DNA of 64,000 nucleotides from positions 62,001 through 126,000 of the forward strand of contig NZ_CP117877.1 of the NCBI RefSeq assembly GCF_028736115.1, in the 5' to 3' direction. Below, piece by piece: positions 36,731 through 43,388 of the stretch; position 1 is the first letter of the stretch; each line of letters starts with the position of its first letter. Below the pieces are notes generated by a model that was not told where the DNA came from, made no database searches, and saw only the letters and a program-made list of their open reading frames with translations. The DNA comes from Mucilaginibacter sp. KACC 22063 (GTDB taxonomy: Bacteria > Bacteroidota > Bacteroidia > Sphingobacteriales > Sphingobacteriaceae). The position numbers and the translations under genes were made by a program.

Positions 36731-36910
36731 ATGAAAAAAGCAATTTGTTTAATCGCCTTAGGCGCAATCAGCTTCGGAAGCGTTATGGCTTACCCGGCTA
36801 CAGTAAAAACGGCAATCGCAACCGATACAACTAAAGTAAAAGTTAAGAAAAAGGCGACTAAAACCAAGGTTAAAAAGAAAGTGGCTAAAGACACCACCAG
36901 CAAAATGTAA
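36731..36910 (+). CDS. 59-residue secreted, lysine-rich small protein
   Basis: Too short for usual length cut-offs. ATG at 36731, TAA at 36908-36910. N-terminus MKKAICLIALGAISFGSVMA is an excellent signal peptide. The mature ~39 residues are almost only Lys, Thr, Val, Ala and Asp (KVKVKKKATKTKVKKKVAKD), strongly basic and low-complexity like a histone H1 tail, although export is predicted. A terminator hairpin follows within 10 bases, which supports a real gene with its own transcript. Function unknown. Confidence 0.7.
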   Translation: MKKAICLIALGAISFGSVMAYPATVKTAIATDTTKVKVKKKATKTKVKKKVAKDTTSKM

Positions 36911-36916
36911 TAAAGC

Positions 36917-36944
36917 AAGCCCCTCCCTTAAAAGAGGGGTTTCT
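36917..36944 (+). terminator. Terminator after the small lysine-rich gene
   Basis: CCCCTC pairs with GAGGGG around CCTTAAAA and leads to TTTCTTGTTTG. Resembles the CCTCTC repeat family in a reduced form. Confidence 0.7.
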
Positions 36945-36979
36945 TGTTTGTTAATAATACCTTATTTACATTTACCTAT

Positions 36980-37768
36980 ATGCCAGCTATACTACATATC
37001 TTAAACGGCGATGCCACGCTGAACAGCTTTAATGAGACCGGCCTTGATGGTGATGCACTGGTTTGGCGCGAAGTATTATCTGAAGGGCCGCTTACTAAAA
37101 AAATAGACAAAGCCTTTTGGGAGCAGCGTGCAGCATGGATATCTAAAACGTTTAATGATACACCTGAGCATTACATGCAATGGGTAGTAGGCGAGCTTGA
37201 AAAGCTGAATAATGATTACGAAGAGATCAATCTCTGGTTTGAGTTTGACCTCCATTGCCAGGTTAACCTGTTAGGCGTAATGCAACTGTTAAAGCAGCAA
37301 ACTGATCTGACTGTACCTAACGTTTTCCTGATTTGCCCGGAGAGCTATCCTGGGATGGAAGATTTCAGAGGTATGGGGCAATTGAATGGCAGCCAGCTGG
37401 AGGATGTTTTTGATGATCGTGTACAACTTACCGAATATGATTTCACCCTGGCGGACGAGGCTTGGAATATTTATGTATCTGGCGATAAAGCGGCTATTGC
37501 CAGCTGGGTTGAAAGTGTGCCTTTTTGGGGAAGCTTATCGTTGTTAAAGCCAGCCATGCAGGCGCATTTAAAAAGATTAGAAACTAATGAGAATGGCCTT
37601 AATTATATAGAACAGAAATTACTGAAAATTTACCACACAGGCAAGACCAGCAGAAGTGATATTCATCAGCAGTTTTGGGCAGATGATAAAATATATGGCA
37701 TGGGCGATGCGGAGCTAAATATTTACCTGAACAGATTGGCTGAAAAGGGATTAGCAAGTATCAGTTAG
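36980..37768 (+). CDS. DUF1835-type protein
   Basis: 262 residues from the ATG at 36980 (MPAILHILNGDATLNSFNE). The opening HILNGDA...F...LDGDALVWREVLSEGPL is the DUF1835 pattern. The domain has no established activity; the conserved His, Asp and Glu-Gly suggest a catalytic pocket, and it is often paired with a DUF3658-like region in the C-terminal half. Cytosolic, no signal peptide. Its stop abuts the start of a small lipoprotein gene, so the two form a unit. Confidence 0.8.
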   Translation: MPAILHILNGDATLNSFNETGLDGDALVWREVLSEGPLTKKIDKAFWEQRAAWISKTFNDTPEHYMQWVVGELEKLNNDYEEINLWFEFDLHCQVNLLGVMQLLKQQTDLTVPNVFLICPESYPGMEDFRGMGQLNGSQLEDVFDDRVQLTEYDFTLADEAWNIYVSGDKAAIASWVESVPFWGSLSLLKPAMQAHLKRLETNENGLNYIEQKLLKIYHTGKTSRSDIHQQFWADDKIYGMGDAELNIYLNRLAEKGLASIS

Positions 37769-38161
37769 ATGAAAAATGGCCTCTTCATGTTACTAATATT
37801 ATGTCTTATATGTTCCTGTATTAATAAGCATAGTAAAGCAAATCACGAACTTACTGTGAGGGTGCCCTGTACTGACCAATATTCTCAAACAAGATTATAT
37901 AAAGAAATTTTCAATATATATAAGGGTTACCAGACCACAGACATTCATTCTATATACCTAACAGATTCACTAAATTTTAGAATTTTTATTGGCACCTATG
38001 ATGAAGTAGATGAGAATATACTGGTTAAGTACAGTGGTGATATTATAGATGTTGTGAAATTGAAAAGTACAAGTACCTTATCTGAATGGGATAATCCTAA
38101 AGTGTTAGAGAAAAAACAGTTTAAGTTAAATGATCCGAAACACTCAAAGCGGTTTGAATAA
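37769..38161 (+). CDS. Small lipoprotein, unknown, AT-rich
   Basis: 130 residues starting directly after the DUF1835 stop. LLILCLICSC is a lipobox with a Cys near residue 16-17. No domain recognised. Codon use is visibly more AT-rich (runs such as TTATATAAAGAAATTTTC) than in neighbours, hinting at recent gain or weak selection. Convergent with the metallopeptidase-like gene; only an AT-rich AATAAA/TTTATT palindrome separates them. Confidence 0.7.
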   Translation: MKNGLFMLLILCLICSCINKHSKANHELTVRVPCTDQYSQTRLYKEIFNIYKGYQTTDIHSIYLTDSLNFRIFIGTYDEVDENILVKYSGDIIDVVKLKSTSTLSEWDNPKVLEKKQFKLNDPKHSKRFE

Positions 38162-38188
38162 ATAGTTTATTATCCAGTACTTTATCAG

Positions 38189-38521
38189 TTAAACATACCT
38201 ACACCATTTCCAAAGTCTACGAGTATTTAAATAATCTTTATCGTGCTCGTTAGCATAAGCTTCCCGCTCAAAGCAGATATTCATGTAAGCCTCGTGGTGG
38301 GATTTGTATTTAAACCGGTTAATCAGGTAATTGATCAGATACAATACATAAAACGGCAGTATCAGCAGTTCTGCTTCCTGCTTCAGGTGTATGGCCTCAT
38401 GCCTCAGCAGCACTTCGTCATTTGCCATTTCTTTCCCCCTGATCAGTATAAACGGGAAAAGTGCCATCGCGTCTACTTTCAAATATGGCACTACAATAAC
38501 CGGGTAATTACTCTTTTTCAT
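38189..38521 (-). CDS. Tiny HExxH metallopeptidase-like membrane protein
   Basis: 110 residues. It carries RHEAIHLKQE, an HExxH zinc site, followed by a hydrophobic segment (LLILPFYVLYLINYLI) and then FEREAYANE, where a glutamate could be the third ligand, as in BlaR1/M56 peptidases. It is far shorter than BlaR1/MecR1 and lacks a sensor domain. The start overlaps the end of the CarboxypepD_reg-like gene by 14 bases, so the two are coupled. Activity is inferred only. Confidence 0.75.
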   Translation of the reverse strand: MKKSNYPVIVVPYLKVDAMALFPFILIRGKEMANDEVLLRHEAIHLKQEAELLILPFYVLYLINYLINRFKYKSHHEAYMNICFEREAYANEHDKDYLNTRRLWKWCRYV

Positions 38522-39272
38522 CCTCAGCCTTTACATGCGGCAAAGCCTGTAAACCTAATGCGCGAGGGTTGCGCATATACCGGCGATAATTGTTGCGGAT
38601 AATCTGAATAAATTCGTAATCGTTTGTGGTGGTAACAATATAATAGCCCGGGCGGTACCTTTGCATAAAATCAGTCAAACGCGGCTCGGTAAGTCCAGTT
38701 ATACGTGATACCAATGCTTTATTAAAGCGATAGTCGATGATGTCTTGCTGGTAATCGCGCTGAATGATCTCGCGCAGGTGTGCTGCATTCCGTCCGCTGC
38801 GGCTTAACGAATTCCAGATCCCATCGATACTTAAACCTGCCCCGCCATAAGGCGAAACACTTAAAAGGTCGCGGTCGGCCAGCGATCCGTAAACCTTACT
38901 GTATTCGCGTTTGGTAGCTTCTAATTGCTTTTGCGGCGTTTTAATTGTGTCGTGTATATCTACTTGGCGTAGCATAACACCCGTAGGCTTTAAGTATACG
39001 GCAATGGAACCAGTGCCCGAAACTGTTATGGTATCGCTTAAATAATTGGGTTTACTAAAAATGAGATGGTCGCCACTGCGTGCGTTAATGTGAAACTCGG
39101 CCTGTAAATTATTGTAAATGGATTCGCCTGTACGGGTGTTAATGATGTTCACCTTAGCAATACGTTCCTTGCTGTCTTTATCAAACACAACGCCATCGGC
39201 TTTGCGGTCTTGTGCATAAAGCTTTCCGCACACCAATAATATCAAGACTAAAAATAACGAACGTATATTCAC
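38508..39272 (-). CDS. CarboxypepD_reg-like secreted protein
   Basis: 254 residues from a GTG at 39272, which gives the signal peptide MNIRSLFLVLILLVCGKLYAQ; an upstream ATG at 39320 would put 16 polar residues before it. N-terminal region (RKADGVVFDKDSKERIAKVNIINTRTG) is the CarboxypepD_reg beta-sandwich common at the front of Bacteroidota outer-membrane proteins. The C-terminal half is helical and charged (REIIQRDYQQDIIDYRFNKA) with no named family. Member of the minus-strand envelope operon 41.4-38.2 kb. Confidence 0.8.
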   Translation of the reverse strand: MNIRSLFLVLILLVCGKLYAQDRKADGVVFDKDSKERIAKVNIINTRTGESIYNNLQAEFHINARSGDHLIFSKPNYLSDTITVSGTGSIAVYLKPTGVMLRQVDIHDTIKTPQKQLEATKREYSKVYGSLADRDLLSVSPYGGAGLSIDGIWNSLSRSGRNAAHLREIIQRDYQQDIIDYRFNKALVSRITGLTEPRLTDFMQRYRPGYYIVTTTNDYEFIQIIRNNYRRYMRNPRALGLQALPHVKAEDEKE

Positions 39273-39331
39273 TTCGGCAAAACTAAATCTAACAGCCGCA
39301 TTTATCATACCATTTAACAAAAATTAACAGG

Positions 39332-40201
39332 CTATTTGGCTATAATAAGCTTTTGGCCAATCTGAATGTTGTTGTCGCTCATGTTGTTTAATGTGCGCAT
39401 TTCTTCAACAGTAAGTCCAAAACGGCGGGAAATAGAATATAGTGTGTCGCCGGTAACAACGGTGTACAGTTTATTTACGGGGGCAGTATTTACAATAGAA
39501 TCTTTGATCTCGTTACCAATGTTATTATTGATCTGTGTAAGCACGCGGTCTTCGCGCTTGATCTTTTGTACTTCTCCTTCCGGCCTGTCATAAGCATCCA
39601 GGTTATATTTCTGAATGATGTTGATCAGCATTTTCGGGTAGTTGGGGTTGGTGGCATATCCGGCATCCTTTAGCCCTTGTGCCCAGCCTTGGTAATCGTT
39701 CTTGTCCAGTTCAAATAAATGGGCGTAGCGTTTACGCTTTAGAAATGCTGAGTGGTCCCTGAAAGATGATTCAGGATCGCTATACACCCTGAAACAATCG
39801 TCGTGCTGGTCGTCATCTTTATAATAGCCCTCGCCTTTCCAGTCGCTGGTGCATTTAATACCGAAATGGTTATTGGCATAACGGGCAAGATCTCCGTTTC
39901 CATTACCCGATTCAAACAATCCCTGGGCAAGCGTAATACTTGCCGGGATGCCGTAAGTGTTCATTTCCTGTATGGCAATGGCCTTAAAGCGATCTATATA
40001 ACTGGCTGCCGTATAAGTCACATAGCCACCGTCGGGTGCTTTATGCGCTTCGCGAATGCGTTTGTTATTGCGGTCAACTTCACGCTCTGATAAAACAGAT
40101 GTTACCGGATGCGGAGTAATATTGGTTGCTACTCTTTTGTGGGCAGAGCATGCGCTGAGCAGCAACGCGGCACAAACAAGAAATAGTGATGATTTGCGCA
40201 T
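39332..40201 (-). CDS. Glucosaminidase-LysM lipoprotein
   Basis: 289 residues. Lipobox LLLSACS (Cys18). Glucosaminidase domain about 70-205: SITLAQGLFESGNGNGDLAR with the catalytic Glu, YANNHFGIKC, and YQGWAQGLKDAGYATNPNYP. A C-terminal LysM (about 243-288: VVTGDTLYSISRRFGLTVEE) binds peptidoglycan. The enzyme cuts beta-N-acetylglucosaminidic bonds during wall remodelling. It lies 43 bases downstream of a second glucosaminidase gene. Confidence 0.94.
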   Translation of the reverse strand: MRKSSLFLVCAALLLSACSAHKRVATNITPHPVTSVLSEREVDRNNKRIREAHKAPDGGYVTYTAASYIDRFKAIAIQEMNTYGIPASITLAQGLFESGNGNGDLARYANNHFGIKCTSDWKGEGYYKDDDQHDDCFRVYSDPESSFRDHSAFLKRKRYAHLFELDKNDYQGWAQGLKDAGYATNPNYPKMLINIIQKYNLDAYDRPEGEVQKIKREDRVLTQINNNIGNEIKDSIVNTAPVNKLYTVVTGDTLYSISRRFGLTVEEMRTLNNMSDNNIQIGQKLIIAK

Positions 40202-40244
40202 TAAGAAGGGCTTTATTTGTTCAGTGTTGGCCCAAACTTAAACA

Positions 40245-40784
40245 TTATTCCACATTTTTAGCAGGCTGTTGCTGCTGTTGTGGCTGATCTTCAGGCTTCT
40301 CGTCGTAAGCGTTAAGGTTATACTTGCGGATAAGCCCAAGCACCTGCGAACCCCACTTTTTACTGCTGGCGTAGCCGCTATGCTGAATACCTTTTACCCA
40401 ACCCAGGTAATCATAATGGGTGAATTTTTCGGTAAGGTGGCTAAACTGCTTGCGCTCAGTCATAATACGGGCAAAATCCTGGAAAGAATCAAATGCCGAG
40501 TCGTACTGTTTATAGGCCGAGTGTGTAGCCTTGCGACCAGTGTATGATACAGGGCTTCTGCCCTTTACACCAAAGTGATTGTTCTGTGTGCGGGCAAGTT
40601 TGCTTGTTCCGCTGCCAGATTCGTGCATGGCAATAGCTAAAACGATACTTGCAGGTACGCCGCTTTCATGCATAATGCGAATGGCATTATCTTTGAATTT
40701 ACTAATGTAAGATTGTGAGGCATTTTGCGCAGAGGCAACAGAAGCGGAAATGACAAAAGACGCAATCAGTAAGATTTTCTTCAT
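40245..40784 (-). CDS. Secreted glucosaminidase without LysM
   Basis: 179 residues, signal peptide ending ASAQ. Glucosaminidase domain: AIAMHESGSGTSKLAR with the catalytic Glu, TQNNHFGVKGR and YLGWVKGIQHSGYASSKKWG. Its tail is Gln-rich (QPQQQQQPAKNVE) and no wall-binding domain follows. Clearly a paralogue of the next gene; likely a tandem duplication in which only one copy kept LysM. It starts three bases after the O-methyltransferase stop. Confidence 0.92.
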   Translation of the reverse strand: MKKILLIASFVISASVASAQNASQSYISKFKDNAIRIMHESGVPASIVLAIAMHESGSGTSKLARTQNNHFGVKGRSPVSYTGRKATHSAYKQYDSAFDSFQDFARIMTERKQFSHLTEKFTHYDYLGWVKGIQHSGYASSKKWGSQVLGLIRKYNLNAYDEKPEDQPQQQQQPAKNVE

Positions 40785-40787
40785 AAT

Positions 40788-41426
40788 TTACTTTTTTCTG
40801 ATGATGAGGATACCATCGCGAATGGGAAGAATTAATTTTTCCACCCGGTTATCAACGGTTACCTGATCATTTAGTTTGCGGAAACTTTCTGTGTCGGCAT
40901 CTTTTTCTATGCCATACACCTTCCCTTTCCACAAAACGTTATCAATTATAATTAAACCTCCCGGTTTTACTTTTTGTATTGAGCTTTCAAAATAGTTTAA
41001 ATTGTTCTTTTTGTCAGCATCAATAAATACAATATTAAAATAATTATCTGGAAAATCCAAAAGTATCGGCATGGCATCTCCAATGTGCAAGTTGATTTTA
41101 TCATCCACCCCCGCCATTTCAAAGTTTTTGCGCAGCATGGTTTCCATCTCTGCGTTTACTTCAATGGTTTCCAGTTTACCGCCATCAGCCAATCCTTCGG
41201 CAAGGCAAATAGCCGAATAACCAGTAAAAGCGCCGATTTCTAAAATGTTCGTCGGGTTCACCATTTTACTCAGCATGCTTAATAGCCTGCCCTGGTAATG
41301 CCCCGATAGCATATTGGCTTTTAACACTTTTACGTGCGTTTCACGATTGATTTTGCTAAGCACCTCTGGTTCGGCATCGCAATGTGCATCAAGATAGGCC
41401 TGCAGTTTGGGGTCAAGGATTTCCAT
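40788..41426 (-). CDS. SAM-dependent O-methyltransferase
   Basis: 212 residues, Methyltransf_3 (catechol/caffeoyl-CoA OMT-like). SAM motif ILEIGAFTGYSAICLAEGL, acidic loop LETIEVNAEME, IGDAMPILL, and the metal-binding VFIDADKKNNLNYFE with IIDNVLW. Transfers methyl to an aromatic or sugar hydroxyl; the substrate is unknown. It leads the operon of glucosaminidases. Its promoter box ends four bases before the ATG. Confidence 0.92.
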   Translation of the reverse strand: MEILDPKLQAYLDAHCDAEPEVLSKINRETHVKVLKANMLSGHYQGRLLSMLSKMVNPTNILEIGAFTGYSAICLAEGLADGGKLETIEVNAEMETMLRKNFEMAGVDDKINLHIGDAMPILLDFPDNYFNIVFIDADKKNNLNYFESSIQKVKPGGLIIIDNVLWKGKVYGIEKDADTESFRKLNDQVTVDNRVEKLILPIRDGILIIRKK

Positions 41427-41712
41427 GAGGCAAAAGTAAGGAAGAGAGTCAAGAATCGAGAATCAGGAATTAAGACAGGCTCCATGTCTCATCTTGTCGT
41501 ATTGAGTGAAACAAAATATCTTTTGCATTTTGTTGATAATAATAACACACCCCTTGTTAAAGTCTTTGCTAGTTCAGGGTACTACAATTCCCCTCTTGAG
41601 AGGGAAAGCATAGATATTGTGGCTTGCAGTTGCGTTGATTGGGGTGTTTATCATACCGAGAGGCGCAAAATCTTGCGTCTCTATTTGATATATTATGATT
41701 TTGAATCCGAAA
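41427..41712. other. Repeat-rich gap between the OMT operon and ruvX
   Basis: 286 bases. Contents: an AGTCAAGAATC phrase near 41441-41475, a degraded REP-like stretch near 41485-41530 (TTGTCGTATTGAGTGAAAC), a TTCCCCTC/GAGGGAA hairpin at 41588-41606, and an AGAGGCGCAA/TTGCGTCTCT hairpin at 41659-41682. A long open frame across it on the plus strand has no protein-like features. Confidence 0.6.
41431..41438 (-). promoter_or_regulatory. TACTTTTG -7 box abutting the O-methyltransferase start
   Basis: On the minus strand TACTTTTG ends four bases before the ATG at 41426, as at hisS. Implies a nearly leaderless transcript. Confidence 0.45.
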
Positions 41713-42129
41713 TCACATAAACGCTTTCCGTTCCAGCCATGATTGCAGCAGGATGGTCGCCGATATATTATCGACCAGCGCCTTGTTTTGTCTCGCTTTT
41801 TTATTGATGCCGCTTTGCAGGATCACGGCCGAAGCCATTTTCGAGGTAAAGCGCTCGTCTAACATTTCAACGTGTATCTCCGGGAAATTTTTAGCTAACA
41901 GGTTAACAAAACCCCTGACATGCTGTGCCGATTGCGAAGGTGTGCCGTCCATCTGCTTGGGGTCGCCTACCACAAAACGCTCTACCTGTTCGGTTTGCAG
42001 GTATTTTTTCAGATAGTCGATAATTTGAAGCGGATGGATGGTATCCAATCCGTTGGCAATCATTTGCAACGGGTCGGTTACTGCAATACCGATACGCTTG
42101 GTACCATAATCAAAAGCCATTACTCTCAT
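41713..42129 (-). CDS. ruvX: Putative Holliday-junction resolvase RuvX/YqgF
   Basis: 138 residues, RNase H fold. Opening MRVMAFDYGTKRIGIAVTDPLQ holds the first catalytic Asp; FVVGDPKQMDG, MLDERFTSKMA (second acidic) and KALVDNISATILLQSWL (third Asp) complete the family. YqgF acts in 16S rRNA 5' processing in E. coli and was proposed as a resolvase; which role applies here is unknown. Single gene with a TACCTTTG box at 42174. Confidence 0.95.
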   Translation of the reverse strand: MRVMAFDYGTKRIGIAVTDPLQMIANGLDTIHPLQIIDYLKKYLQTEQVERFVVGDPKQMDGTPSQSAQHVRGFVNLLAKNFPEIHVEMLDERFTSKMASAVILQSGINKKARQNKALVDNISATILLQSWLERKAFM

Positions 42130-42173
42130 TCAGTTGCGGGTGTTTAGTTGCCGGTTTCTGTGTTTTGTAAAAT

Positions 42174-42181
42174 CAAAGGTA
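42174..42181 (-). promoter_or_regulatory. Candidate -7 box (TACCTTTG) for ruvX
   Basis: Minus-strand TAnnTTTG match 44 bases before the ruvX ATG; no clear -33. Confidence 0.45.
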
Positions 42182-42188
42182 GTTTTAA

Positions 42189-42221
42189 TCTGATAACTGA
42201 TTACTGTTAACTGGCAACTGA
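42189..42221 (+). repeat. Degenerate AACTG tandem phrase
   Basis: TGATAACTGATTACTGTTAA then CTGGCAACTG: four ACTG words at 7-8 base spacing in the ruvX-holB gap. Confidence 0.45.
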
Positions 42222-42241
42222 AAATTTATTACCTTGCACCA

Positions 42242-43384
42242 ATGCAGTTTAAACAAATAGTTGGACAGGATGCCGTTAAGCAACGGTTACTTAACTCGGT
42301 AAAAGAGAACCGGGTAAGTCATGCCCAGTTATTTTTAGGTCCGGAAGGTTCGGGCAGTTTGGCGCTGGCTGTTGCTTATGCACAGTATGTATCGTGCGAA
42401 AACCGTCAGTCTGAAGACTCTTGCGGTGAATGTGCTTCATGCCGTAAGTATCAGAAACTAATGCACCCCGATCTGCATTTTTCTTACCCGTTTTTTGCAA
42501 AGCATAAAGACGATACCGCATTAAGCTTTATTGAAGAGTGGCGCGAAGCATTTGGCGCTAATCCGTACATAAGCCTCGATGTTTGGCGCGGGTACCTGGA
42601 AGCCGAGAACAAGCAGGCCAATATCAATATTGCCGAGTGCCACCAGATCATCAAAAAGCTTAGCTTAAAGCCTTTCGAATCGATCTACAAGATCCTGATC
42701 TTATGGCTGCCCGAGTATCTGGACAAAACCGGTAACGCCTTATTAAAGATTATAGAAGAACCACAGCCTAACACGCTGTTCTTATTGGTGGCAGAAAATC
42801 AGGACCAGATCCTGAATACGATACTGTCGCGAACCCAGCTGGTTAAAATACCATGCCTTAATTATAACGACGTAAGGGATTATCTGATTGAGCATGGTCA
42901 GCCAAAAGCAGCGGCCGAACAGGCAGCTTACTTAAGCAACGGCAACCTTACCGAGGCCTTACAGTTTCTGCAACAGGAAGAAGACAGCTATCATGGCTTG
43001 TTTGTAAAATGGCTGCGCTGCTGTATCACCAATAATAAGGAAGGTGAAATGTTTAAACTGGTTGAGCAACTGGCCAAGATGGGCCGCGAGAACCAGAAAA
43101 ACTTTTTACGCTACGGCATTAGCTTTTTGCGCGAATGCTGCCTGATTAATGCCGGGGCAGAACAGCTGGTACACCTGCCGCAGGCAGAGATGGAACTGGC
43201 ACAAAAAATGGCCAAAGCAATTGCTATTGCACCGGCCGAAGCAATAAGCGCCGAGCTTGAAAAGGCGCACTATCATATAGAACGTAATGCTAATCCTAAA
43301 ATCTTATTTTTAGATGTATCTTTGCAGATTATTAAGATTTTAGTTTTTAAAACGCTCCCGAAAGGGACTCAATATATAACCTAA
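42242..43384 (+). CDS. holB: DNA polymerase III delta' subunit
   Basis: 380 residues, clamp-loader fold. N-terminal QDAVKQRLLNSVKENRVSHAQLFLGPEGSG, the four-cysteine zinc module (CENRQSEDSCGECASC), LPEYLDKTGNALLKIIEEP, and the sensor ILSRTQLVKIP. The P-loop is GPEGSGS with Ser where ATPases have Lys, as expected for delta', which does not bind ATP. Part of the clamp loader. Starts a likely operon with the PSP1 gene (4-base gap) and gldH. Confidence 0.93.
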   Translation: MQFKQIVGQDAVKQRLLNSVKENRVSHAQLFLGPEGSGSLALAVAYAQYVSCENRQSEDSCGECASCRKYQKLMHPDLHFSYPFFAKHKDDTALSFIEEWREAFGANPYISLDVWRGYLEAENKQANINIAECHQIIKKLSLKPFESIYKILILWLPEYLDKTGNALLKIIEEPQPNTLFLLVAENQDQILNTILSRTQLVKIPCLNYNDVRDYLIEHGQPKAAAEQAAYLSNGNLTEALQFLQQEEDSYHGLFVKWLRCCITNNKEGEMFKLVEQLAKMGRENQKNFLRYGISFLRECCLINAGAEQLVHLPQAEMELAQKMAKAIAIAPAEAISAELEKAHYHIERNANPKILFLDVSLQIIKILVFKTLPKGTQYIT

Positions 43385-43388
43385 AAAT

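Noticed and set aside
41334..41720. 128-codon plus-strand open frame across the OMT start and the following gap
   Set aside because: It overlaps the well-supported O-methyltransferase on the other strand, runs through repeats and has no recognisable domain.
42242..43384. Missing Walker lysine in HolB as a sign of a broken gene
   Set aside because: Delta' subunits normally do not bind ATP; the gene is intact.
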